The position numbers and the translations under genes are program-made. Of a stretch of 5,472 nucleotides of DNA, positions 1 to 5,472 are shown piece by piece. Each line of letters starts with the position of its first letter. The first letter of the stretch is position 1. The stretch is from an uncultured Collinsella sp. (GTDB lineage Bacteria; Actinomycetota; Coriobacteriia; Coriobacteriales; Coriobacteriaceae): positions 1-5,472 of the forward strand of contig CAUGJN010000125.1 of NCBI GenBank assembly GCA_959599635.1, in the 5' to 3' direction. The notes under the pieces were generated by a model that was not told the DNA's origin, searched no databases, and worked only from the letters and a program-made list of their open reading frames with translations.

Positions 1-1
1 C

Positions 2-28
2 TATAAGGCCGGCGAGTTCGATGTCTAG
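2..28 (+). CDS. C-terminal tail of an upstream gene (partial, putative)
   Basis: The second reading frame is open from the window edge and stops at TAG 26-28, giving the tail YKAGEFDV. This overlaps the ATG at 21 by eight bases, an arrangement typical of translationally coupled gene pairs. An upstream partner of a Toprim/RloB-like protein is often an AAA/ABC-type ATPase, and some of those end in a Y-x-x-G-x-F motif, which this tail faintly resembles. Eight residues cannot identify a family. An alternative is that the upstream gene ends in the first frame at TAA 4-6, leaving a 14-base gap. Confidence 0.3.
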   Translation, partial: YKAGEFDV

Positions 29-788
29 AAAAAAGATTCTGCTCGTTGTTGAGGGGGCTAAGCAAGAAGTCAAGCTATTCAATGCTTTATTTGCATGTTA
101 CGAGCCTGATCTCGATTACGAGATCGTCTCTTATGGAACAAATATTTATGAGCTGTACGAGAGAATGTTCTCCGAAGGCATTCAGGATGAGTTGTCTCTC
201 CTCGGTGTGCTAAAAGAGCGGGCTCTCGCTAAAGACCGGGATCTGTTTGACCAGGATTACTCCGACGTTCTGTTGGTCTTTGATTTTGATCCTCAAGATG
301 ATAGGTTTTCATCGGATCGATTGAGTGAGATGCAGGCGTATTTTAACGAGAGTACTGAAAACGGAAAACTCTACGTTAACTATCCAATGGTTGAAGCTTG
401 TAAGCATTTTTTAGAAATACCTGACCTAGAGTTTTTAAATAGGACCGTTGCTTTTGATGACCTGCGGCGATACAAATCAATTGTTGGCAACGCTTCGAGA
501 TACCAGAGTTTTGAACGAGATTTTAAGAGGCCGGCTGTTGACAGCATGATTGTACTTACCGCCATTAAGGCTCTGATGCTTTCCGGTTGCGATGGAGAAG
601 GTAACTACGCGCTATCGTATGGCGGGTTAAATCACGATGCCGTTCTTGGTTCGCAAATTGTGGCCCTGAATGCTCGAGGCGAGATCTGGGTTCTTGGCAT
701 GTGCCTGCTTTTCGTTCTTGATTACTCTACCTCGCTCATTGACTTCGAGGGTATTGAGGCTGCGTTGCGTCAGTATGGTTGCGCTTAG
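21..788 (+). CDS. Toprim/RloB-like protein, possible defence-cassette component
   Basis: This is a 255-residue soluble protein with no signal peptide or membrane helix. What is visible is a Toprim-like acidic pattern. The first strand, KKILLVVEGAKQE (4-16), carries the conserved Glu at E11. A later strand, DVLLVFDFDPQDD (82-94), carries the DxD pair D88/D90. NYPMVEACKHF (120-130) resembles the N-P-x-x-E segment of RloB/AbiLii-type proteins. In known families such proteins are nuclease-like effectors paired with an ATPase (RloB, AbiLii, AriB-like) and act in phage defence. Function here is inferred, not shown. The ATG at 21 is chosen because the protein aligns from the first beta strand and the start overlaps an upstream frame end; the Shine-Dalgarno is weak (AAGG at 5-8). 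The gene is clearly AT-richer than the downstream operon, suggesting horizontal acquisition. A generic nucleotide-binding protein of unknown role remains possible. Confidence 0.72.
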   Translation: MSRKKILLVVEGAKQEVKLFNALFACYEPDLDYEIVSYGTNIYELYERMFSEGIQDELSLLGVLKERALAKDRDLFDQDYSDVLLVFDFDPQDDRFSSDRLSEMQAYFNESTENGKLYVNYPMVEACKHFLEIPDLEFLNRTVAFDDLRRYKSIVGNASRYQSFERDFKRPAVDSMIVLTAIKALMLSGCDGEGNYALSYGGLNHDAVLGSQIVALNARGEIWVLGMCLLFVLDYSTSLIDFEGIEAALRQYGCA

Positions 789-836
789 GCATTGTCATGA
801 TGTGATGAGGCCTTGCTACGGTACGTTCGGCTTGGT

Positions 837-868
837 CCGTGAAAACCGCCGAAAGGCGGTTTTCACGG
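837..868. terminator. Perfect 14-bp hairpin, likely bidirectional terminator
   Basis: Arms 837-850 and 855-868 are perfectly complementary and enclose a GAAA tetraloop at 851-854. Within the stem, CCGCC/GGCGG (846-850 and 855-859) is flanked by AAAA on the left (842-845) and TTTT on the right (860-863). This is the classical layout of a Rho-independent terminator that works in either direction. It sits 48 bases past the stop of the Toprim-like gene and would end that transcript. A further T-run (878-883) follows. The extra CCGTG/CACGG base makes the stem unusually long. Confidence 0.75.
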
Positions 869-940
869 TTAAGGGGCTTTTTTCCGAAGGGTGCTTGTCG
901 CGTGTTCGCTTCAGGACGGCGGGTTTTTTGTCGCGTATTT

Positions 941-1060
941 CGGAAGTGCGGGAAAAATCGAAAACTACCGAGCACACCTCGAATTTTGCCAACAAAACCG
1001 CAGGTCGCGGATGCCCAAAACCGAGGTTTGGTCGACAGATCTCGGTTTTCCCCGCACTTC
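941..1060. repeat. Inverted-repeat module A
   Basis: The left arm 943-961 and the right arm 1042-1060 are reverse complements at 17 of 19 positions, starting with GAAGTGCGGG. The module spans about 120 bp and has about 80 bp between arms. The left arm and the bases after it (941-976) also resemble the start of module B (1074-1110), sharing CGGAAGT, an AAA run, AAC and GAGCACA in the same order. This suggests two diverged copies of one palindromic intergenic element. No transposase gene or target duplication was seen. Confidence 0.6.
1017..1049. repeat. Small inverted repeat inside module A
   Basis: AAAACCGAG at 1017-1025 is perfectly complementary to CTCGGTTTT at 1041-1049, with a 15-base loop that contains GTCGAC. 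The right half overlaps the right arm of module A, so the two pairings are mutually exclusive. In the + direction the stem ends in TTTT, so it could act as a weak terminator, although the stem is short and the loop large. Confidence 0.45.
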
Positions 1061-1073
1061 TGGAATTGCCCAC

Positions 1074-1198
1074 CGGAAGTATGCGGCAAATTCTGGAACT
1101 CCTGAGCACAACGGGCTTTTCGCATAAAAGAACCACTGGTAGGAGCGTTGCAGTGTTCCGGTGCGCTTGGCACGTCAAGATTTTGCCGCATACTTCCG
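1074..1198. repeat. Inverted-repeat module B
   Basis: CGGAAGTATGCGGCAAA at 1074-1090 is an exact reverse complement of 1182-1198. Allowing one mismatch extends the pairing to 1074-1094 against 1178-1198 (20 of 21). The module is 125 bp long, nearly the same as module A and separated from it by 13 bp. Inside it, CACCGGAA at 1071-1078 can alternatively pair with TTCCGGTG at 1156-1163, and a short palindrome ACCA-C-TGGT lies at 1132-1140. The layout fits a REP/MITE-like palindromic unit or a structured non-coding RNA, but no function can be assigned. Confidence 0.7.
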
Positions 1199-1282
1199 AA
1201 TCAAGCGCTCTTTTAGCTCCCTTTCACCCTCTCATCCTCTGAAGATGTTCTTAAAACAGCCTTAAAGGCGTTCCAACTCGCG

Positions 1283-1313
1283 TTGACAGCGTAAAATACG
1301 CATGTTTGACTAT
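1283..1313 (+). promoter_or_regulatory. Candidate promoter for the pel operon
   Basis: A consensus -35 hexamer TTGACA lies at 1283-1288. The best -10 at suitable distance is the weak GACTAT at 1308-1313, 19 bases downstream. An alternative is a good -10, TAAAAT at 1292-1297, served by a poor -35 near 1270-1275. Either would start transcription 25-45 bases before the pelD ATG. The spacer contains the short palindrome GCGTA-AAA-TACGC (1289-1301), and GCCTT-A-AAGGC lies just upstream (1259-1269). Either could be an operator, but the arms are only five bases long. Confidence 0.45.
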
Positions 1314-1329
1314 GACAGAAGTGGATTTT

Positions 1330-1339
1330 AGGGGAGGAG
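1330..1339 (+). promoter_or_regulatory. Strong ribosome binding site of pelD
   Basis: AGGGGAGGAG ends six bases before the ATG at 1346. It is the strongest Shine-Dalgarno in the neighbourhood and fixes the start of the SDR-PelD fusion, so the extra N-terminal domain is translated as part of the protein. Confidence 0.8.
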
Positions 1340-1345
1340 TACGCC

Positions 1346-3484
1346 ATGGAGGTGCTGGTTGTTGGCAACACCGCATATGTTGACGATGACTTTTGCGCCA
1401 AGGCATTCCCCGGGGACCACGTTAAGGTCGTCGCTGCCGCAGAAGTGCGCCACGATGAGTCGTCGCCCCATGCCTCGTGGAAAGAGCTGCTTCAGCACTT
1501 GGAGCAGGCCTACGAGTTCGACCGCGTGGTCTACCTGTCTAATTACCTAACCCCGCATACCGATACCGTGGGCGATATCGAGCTGCTGCGCTCGGTCTTT
1601 CGTACGTGCGCGGGTCGCCGGGTCCAACTGCTGTATGTAGCGGGGCCCGCGGGTGCCGAGGGTGCCGCCGATGCCGCGGGGCGAACGGGCAAGGGCATTA
1701 TCGCGCACGCAGCCAACGACCTGTGCCGCTACTACGCTGCTCGCGAGGGCGTTCAGACCAAGATCCTGCGCGTGCCGTTCCTGTATACCGCGTCTGCCGC
1801 GCTGGAGGACCCGTTTTTGGTGCCGATGTTCGACGCATGTTCAACCGGATCGGCTGCTCTGCAGGGCGCGCAGGATGCGGCGTTTCCCCTGCTGTGTGCC
1901 GAGGAGCTTTCGGTGCTGGTACGCCGTATCTTTGACAACTGGAATGGTAACTTTGAGACGCTCGACGTAGCCGATACCTTCCATCACACTGCGGGTGAGG
2001 TGGGCGACGCCCTCAAGGCGCTGTTCCCCGGCCTTGCCGTTGCCTATGGCGATTCTGCCGGCTATGCCCTGCCCGCCAGCGACGTCGCTCGCGTGCGCTA
2101 TGGCTGGTTTCAGCGCTACGACTTGCTGCGCGACCTCTCGACCATTCAGGCTCGCTGGGATGCTGGCCGCGCAAAGAAGGTCAACCCCTTGCGTGCCGCC
2201 ATCGACCGTATTCAAATGCGCACGCTGCCTGTCAAATGCCTGGAGACGGGCGTTGCTTGGGTTCTGTTCGAGGTGCTGGAGCATCTGTTCTCCCAGTCGG
2301 CCCAGCTCAACGTGCTCGATTATCGCCTGCTCTACGTGGTGCTCATCGGCACGCTGTATGGCCTGGACTTTGGCTTGGTCGCGGCGCTGCTGGCATCGGT
2401 GGGCTTGGCCGCAAGCTACTTTACTCAGTACGGCTATACCTTCCAGGGCCTGTTCTACGAGCCGTCCAACTGGCTGCCGTTTATTGCGTACTTTGTTGTG
2501 GGTGCTGTGTGCGGCTATGTGCAGCTGCGCAACAGCGAAGCCATTAGGGCGGAGCGCGATCAAAACGAGCTCGTGCGCAACCGCAATACGTTCCTTACGC
2601 AGCTCTACCACGACGCGATCGAGGACAAGCGCGCGTACAGGCGCCAGATCGTGGGTCGCCACGACAGCTTTGGCAAGATCTTTGCCGTGACGCAGAAGCT
2701 CGACGTGTTCAACCCACGCGACATCTATCGCAAGTGCTGCGAGCTTCTGGGCGAGATCCTCGAGAACGATTCGGTGGCGATCTACCATGTTTCGGGCGGG
2801 GCATTTGCACGCCTGGTGGCGACAAGTCCCGCGATTGCCGAAGATGCCGCACGTTCGCTCACGCTTGAGCAGCTTGCACCTCTTTTGAGCGACGGGGGTC
2901 GTTCGAACCTGTGGGTGAACCGCGAGCTGACGCCGGGGCTTCCCATGTTTGGATACACGATCGAGCGCGATGGGGCACCCGCCGTGTTGATCTTTGTGCG
3001 TCGTGCGGCCGAAAACCAAATGACGCTCTATTACCAAAACCTGTTCCGCATCTTGTGCGGCCTGGTCGAAAGCGCGCTGGGCCGTGCCTTTGACTATGAG
3101 GCGGTGCTACAGGATAAACGCTGCGTTGACGGCACTTGCGTGCTCAAGCAGGCTGCCTTTGGCCAAGAGCTCGCGGCCGAGCAGGCGCTGGCAGATGGCA
3201 AGATGGGCAGCTTTTTGCTCCTGCGCGTGGTACCGGGCATGGAGCCTGTCGGCGAGCTGGTGGGCGCAATTGGGTCGGCAATCCGCGAGAGCGATGCGGC
3301 GGGCCTGGTCGATGGTGACATGCTCTACCTGCTTATGCGTCAGGCAAAGGCGTGCGATCTGCCCATTATCCGCGAGCGCCTGAGCGCAAAGCAGATTGCG
3401 GTGGAGCCCGTCGACGGCGAGGACATCGTGGCGCTGCTGCAGCACATCGCTTACACCGGTGACGGTGAGGGAGGTGTCGCTTGA
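1346..3484 (+). CDS. pelD: PelD-like c-di-GMP receptor with N-terminal SDR-like domain
   Basis: This 712-residue membrane protein probably senses c-di-GMP and activates Pel polysaccharide synthesis. Residues 1-270 look like an extended SDR/epimerase: the first strand is MEVLVVGN, and CRYYAAREG (127-135) with ILRVPFLYT (140-148) are typical SDR surroundings. The glycine-rich TGxxGxxG and the YxxxK pair are not evident (GIIAH at 117-121 sits where YxxxK is expected), so catalysis is doubtful. Four hydrophobic helices follow at about 300-316, 324-340, 342-358 and 375-392, then a charged helical stalk (393-440), a GAF-like region (445-580) and a degenerate GGDEF domain (590-700). The GGDEF signature is replaced by DGDML (656-660), while the inhibitory-site motif RESD (647-650) lies exactly five residues upstream, as in c-di-GMP-binding GGDEF domains. 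Pseudomonas PelD (about 455 residues) has the same TM-GAF-GGDEF order without the SDR part. The family call is supported by the following pelE- and pelA-like genes. Confidence 0.85.
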   Translation: MEVLVVGNTAYVDDDFCAKAFPGDHVKVVAAAEVRHDESSPHASWKELLQHLEQAYEFDRVVYLSNYLTPHTDTVGDIELLRSVFRTCAGRRVQLLYVAGPAGAEGAADAAGRTGKGIIAHAANDLCRYYAAREGVQTKILRVPFLYTASAALEDPFLVPMFDACSTGSAALQGAQDAAFPLLCAEELSVLVRRIFDNWNGNFETLDVADTFHHTAGEVGDALKALFPGLAVAYGDSAGYALPASDVARVRYGWFQRYDLLRDLSTIQARWDAGRAKKVNPLRAAIDRIQMRTLPVKCLETGVAWVLFEVLEHLFSQSAQLNVLDYRLLYVVLIGTLYGLDFGLVAALLASVGLAASYFTQYGYTFQGLFYEPSNWLPFIAYFVVGAVCGYVQLRNSEAIRAERDQNELVRNRNTFLTQLYHDAIEDKRAYRRQIVGRHDSFGKIFAVTQKLDVFNPRDIYRKCCELLGEILENDSVAIYHVSGGAFARLVATSPAIAEDAARSLTLEQLAPLLSDGGRSNLWVNRELTPGLPMFGYTIERDGAPAVLIFVRRAAENQMTLYYQNLFRILCGLVESALGRAFDYEAVLQDKRCVDGTCVLKQAAFGQELAAEQALADGKMGSFLLLRVVPGMEPVGELVGAIGSAIRESDAAGLVDGDMLYLLMRQAKACDLPIIRERLSAKQIAVEPVDGEDIVALLQHIAYTGDGEGGVA
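3468..3476 (+). promoter_or_regulatory. Ribosome binding site supporting the TTG start of pelE
   Basis: AGGGAGGTG lies within the last codons of pelD and ends four bases before TTG 3481. It supports the unusual TTG start, since the next in-frame ATG (residue 20) lies inside the first membrane helix. Confidence 0.7.
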
Positions 3485-4386
3485 TCTCGCTTGTCGTTGC
3501 TGCCGTCTTGCTGCTGATTCATGCGCTGGTTTGCCTGATGCTGTGGACGCTCATGAAGTTGGGCCTGCTGCCGGTGCGCGGGCACATGCTGGCTGTAATA
3601 GTGCTGGTGCCGCTGTGGGGCCCGTTGCTGGTGGTTCTGCTGTCGGTCCGCGGTGCGTTGTTTGGCGAGGGGCTGAAAGAGTCTGCGCTGGAGTCGCTGC
3701 GCTTCAACGACGACCTGCATCGCAGAATCTTAGTGCACGAACGTGATGCCGATGCAGGCGTAGTGCCGCTCGAGGAGGCGCTCATCGTCAACGATCCGGC
3801 AGAACGGCGCCGCCTAATGCTCTCCATGCTCACCGAGGAGCCCAACGCGTACCTGGCGCAGCTGCAGGCGGCTAAGCTTAACGACGACGTTGAGGTGGCT
3901 CACTATGCCGCGACGGCGGTGGCGCAGATCTCCAAGGAGTCCGACCTTAAACTGCAGCAGCTGGAGCGTGCCTTTAAGACGGACCCGAGCGCGCAAAACC
4001 TCAACGAATACTGCGATTTTCTTGGTGAATACTTGGGCTCGGGCGTGGCCGAGGGGCGCGTGGCTCAGATTCAGCGCCAACAGTACGCGCGCCTGCTTGC
4101 GCGTCGCTGCGAGCGCGAGGACACCCTTGAGCTTCGCATTCGATACGCGACGGCGCTGGCCGATGTCGGACAGATTGACGAGGCGCAGGCCGTGATCGAC
4201 CAGCTGGTGCTCGATGTGCCCGAGGAGCAGGGGGTTTGGATGCTTTGTCTGCGCCTTGCGGTGATGCGCCGCGACGGTGACGAGGTCCACAGCGTGATCG
4301 ATGCGATTGACAAACAGCATGTATACTTGAGCGCCGCCAACCGCGAGGAACTGGCGTTTTGGCGCAACGGAGAGGAGGCCCGATGA
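3481..4386 (+). CDS. pelE: PelE-like membrane-anchored helical-repeat protein
   Basis: This 301-residue protein starts with TTG and overlaps the pelD stop in the four bases TTGA, so the two are translationally coupled. Two membrane helices lie at about 2-25 and 37-57, separated by a short loop (MKLGLLPVRG). The remainder is a predicted cytoplasmic all-helical domain. It has HEAT/TPR-like repeats: EEALIVNDPAERRRLMLSML (98-117), DDVEVAHYAATAVAQI (135-150), LKLQQLERAFKTDPSAQNL (156-174), and the TPR-like RYATALADVGQIDEAQAVID (221-240). This matches PelE of Pseudomonas (two N-terminal helices plus TPRs), which binds PelD at the inner membrane and forms part of the synthase complex with PelF and PelG. 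The family call rests on architecture and gene order rather than on a single signature motif. A generic TPR-like scaffold is the alternative. Confidence 0.78.
   Translation: MISLVVAAVLLLIHALVCLMLWTLMKLGLLPVRGHMLAVIVLVPLWGPLLVVLLSVRGALFGEGLKESALESLRFNDDLHRRILVHERDADAGVVPLEEALIVNDPAERRRLMLSMLTEEPNAYLAQLQAAKLNDDVEVAHYAATAVAQISKESDLKLQQLERAFKTDPSAQNLNEYCDFLGEYLGSGVAEGRVAQIQRQQYARLLARRCEREDTLELRIRYATALADVGQIDEAQAVIDQLVLDVPEEQGVWMLCLRLAVMRRDGDEVHSVIDAIDKQHVYLSAANREELAFWRNGEEAR
4369..4378 (+). promoter_or_regulatory. Ribosome binding site of the pelA-like gene
   Basis: GGAGAGGAGG within the last codons of pelE ends four bases before ATG 4383. The start overlaps the pelE stop as ATGA (4383-4386), which implies coupled translation. 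Confidence 0.75.
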
Positions 4387-5472
4387 GCGTGGTGCAGCAT
4401 ATCCGCGACCGTGCGGGCCATTTTCGCTGGATGGGGCTGCTTGTGGTGTGGGCGGTCTTTATTGCCATGGCGGCCGTGCTGCTGGTGGAGCGCGCCGGCG
4501 TACAGTACAGTGCGGGCCAGCATAAGCTGGGGATGCTTGCCGCCAACGATGCGGTACCGGCTTCCTCGGCAATATTTGGCCAAAAGCCCACGTGCCTGGT
4601 CATTACCGATTCCGATCAAGCTGGCGTCGAAGACGTAAAGGAGCAGTTCGACCAGATTCTGCTCGACATGAAGATCGCGCACCGCGACGTGGACCTTGCC
4701 CTGGACGGCGCGGATGCCATTCCCTCACTGACCTCCTACGATCGCGTGATTTTGCTCATGCCGTCGCTCGATGGGCTCGGTACGCACCTGAGCGACATTA
4801 TGAGTTGGGTGAGTGCCGGCGGTTCGCTTATGCTCGCCATGCCTCCGGATAACTCGGGCTATCTGCAAGTGATTGCTCCCAAGCTTGGCATTGAATCTGC
4901 CGGATATGACTATGTAAAAGCCGAAAGCATTGTGCCGAGCGAGGACTTTATGCTGGGCGGGGGAGAGCGCTACGAGCTCTCGGACCCCTTCGATTCGTCG
5001 CTTTCGGTTTCGCTGCGCGAGACGGCTCGTGTGTGGGCTAAGACCGGCGATGTGGGCGCCCCGCTCATTTGGTCGAATGACTGCGGTAGCGGTCGCACCG
5101 TGGTGTGCAATATCGGTATCTATGACAAGGTCATGCGCGGCTTTTACGCCGCGGCAATCAGCCTGCTGGGCGATGCCACGGCCTATCCGGTCATCAACAG
5201 CGCCGTTTTCTACCTGGACGACTTTCCCAGCCCCGTGCCCTCGGGCGACGGCACCTACATCAAGCGCGACTACGGGCTTTCCATTGCCGATTTTTACACC
5301 AAGGTTTGGTGGCCCGATCTGCAAAAGCTCGCGCAAAAATACGGCATTCGCTATACCGGCGTGATGATCGAAAACTACGAGGACGCGGTCAACCAGACCG
5401 AGCCCGCGCGCCAGGCCGATACCACGCAGTTTCGCTACTTTGGCGGCATGCTGCTGCAGATGGGCGGAGAGC
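4383..5472 (+). CDS. pelA: DUF2194/PelA-like polysaccharide deacetylase, 3' partial
   Basis: An open frame runs from ATG 4383 to the window end with no stop (363 full codons). One N-terminal membrane helix (about 17-36) anchors the protein, with the rest predicted outside the cytoplasm. Residues 68-265 form an alpha/beta domain (TCLVITDSDQAGVEDV at 69-84, RVILLMPSLDGLG at 121-133, AGGSLMLAMPP at 145-155) resembling glutamine-amidotransferase/flavodoxin-like folds. From residue 270 the deacetylase-like part begins: VFYLDDFPSPVPSGDG (275-290) with the acidic pair D279/D280, then DYGLSIADFYTKVWWPD (296-311, counting in full) and KYGIRYTGVMIENYEDA (319-335). These are features I associate with DUF2194. 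In Gram-positive pel clusters the third gene encodes a PelA having only the deacetylase part. No glycoside-hydrolase domain like that of Pseudomonas PelA is seen up to the cut. The role would be deacetylation of the exported polymer. The C-terminal metal-binding residues lie beyond the window. Confidence 0.82.
   Translation, partial: MSVVQHIRDRAGHFRWMGLLVVWAVFIAMAAVLLVERAGVQYSAGQHKLGMLAANDAVPASSAIFGQKPTCLVITDSDQAGVEDVKEQFDQILLDMKIAHRDVDLALDGADAIPSLTSYDRVILLMPSLDGLGTHLSDIMSWVSAGGSLMLAMPPDNSGYLQVIAPKLGIESAGYDYVKAESIVPSEDFMLGGGERYELSDPFDSSLSVSLRETARVWAKTGDVGAPLIWSNDCGSGRTVVCNIGIYDKVMRGFYAAAISLLGDATAYPVINSAVFYLDDFPSPVPSGDGTYIKRDYGLSIADFYTKVWWPDLQKLAQKYGIRYTGVMIENYEDAVNQTEPARQADTTQFRYFGGMLLQMGGE

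Larger units (their letters stand above)
789..1345. other. Intergenic region with terminator, repeat modules and promoter
   Basis: No convincing gene lies in these 557 bases. The frames open across it, in both directions, encode Arg/Cys/Phe-rich, low-quality proteins, lack good ribosome binding sites, overlap each other, and run straight through inverted repeats. The content seen is the GAAA-loop hairpin at 837-868, two inverted-repeat modules at 941-1060 and 1074-1198, and a promoter and Shine-Dalgarno region from about 1259 to 1339. The stretch 1202-1258 is pyrimidine-rich at first and shows nothing recognisable. The region separates the AT-rich left gene from the pel operon. Confidence 0.7.

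Noticed and set aside
736..1191. 151-residue - strand frame across the intergenic repeats
   Set aside because: It overlaps a second - strand frame (816-1178), depends on palindromic repeat sequence and has no supported start, so it is not a gene.
941..1198. CRISPR array or insertion sequence
   Set aside because: The repeats are inverted and only two modules exist, without regular spacers. No transposase-like frame lies between the arms.
670..1242. 190-residue + strand reading frame overlapping the end of the Toprim-like gene
   Set aside because: It runs through the terminator hairpin and both repeat modules, has no ribosome binding site, and its Arg/Phe/Cys-rich sequence has no recognisable domain. 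The opening is chance plus repeats.
1292..1297. TAAAAT as the definite -10 of the pel promoter
   Set aside because: It is a good hexamer but lacks a decent -35 at 16-18 bases, and the consensus TTGACA lies only three bases before it, so it is kept only as an alternative.
1841..3037. 398-residue - strand frame antisense to pelD
   Set aside because: Long antisense frames are common opposite GC-rich genes with biased third positions. The protein is His/Gln/Arg-rich and low quality, and the sense frame has clear domains.
3995..4700. Overlapping - strand frames opposite pelE and the start of pelA
   Set aside because: They are Arg/Ser/Pro-rich shadows without ribosome binding sites, opposite a well-supported coupled operon.

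Overview
The window looks like chromosomal DNA from a high-GC Gram-positive gut actinobacterium, most likely a Collinsella-type Coriobacteriia. That placement is inferred from GC-rich, GCC/CTG/CGC-heavy codon use, strong AGGAGG-type ribosome binding sites, and a Gram-positive style pel gene order. It cannot be proved from this sequence alone. All recognised genes are on the + strand.

Left part (1-788): an AT-richer gene encodes a 255-residue Toprim/RloB-like protein. A hand count of bases 61-120 gives 24/60 G+C, against 39/60 for bases 2341-2400 in the operon. The gene begins inside the last codons of an upstream reading frame that is almost entirely outside the window. A Toprim-like protein overlapping the end of another gene resembles two-gene ATPase plus RloB/AbiLii-type defence cassettes, but the ATPase itself is not visible.

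Middle (789-1345): a non-coding stretch of about 560 bases. It holds a perfect 14-bp hairpin with a GAAA loop, which is probably a bidirectional terminator. It is followed by two tandem inverted-repeat modules of about 120 bp whose arms are related to each other, suggesting a dispersed intergenic repeat element. A candidate promoter and a strong Shine-Dalgarno come next.

Right part (1346-5472, continuing beyond the window): three overlapping, translationally coupled genes in the order pelD-pelE-pelA(deacetylase type). This matches the Gram-positive pel exopolysaccharide cluster described from Bacillus cereus. PelD is a membrane protein with a GAF domain and a degenerate GGDEF domain that keeps the RxxD c-di-GMP inhibitory site. 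It carries an extra N-terminal SDR/epimerase-like domain that seems to have lost its nucleotide-binding and catalytic motifs. PelE is a two-helix membrane anchor with a helical-repeat cytoplasmic domain. The third protein is a membrane-anchored DUF2194/PelA-like polysaccharide deacetylase, cut off by the window end. The expected working model is c-di-GMP binding to PelD, which activates a membrane synthase (PelF/PelG, expected downstream and not seen) with PelE as scaffold, while PelA deacetylates the exported polymer.
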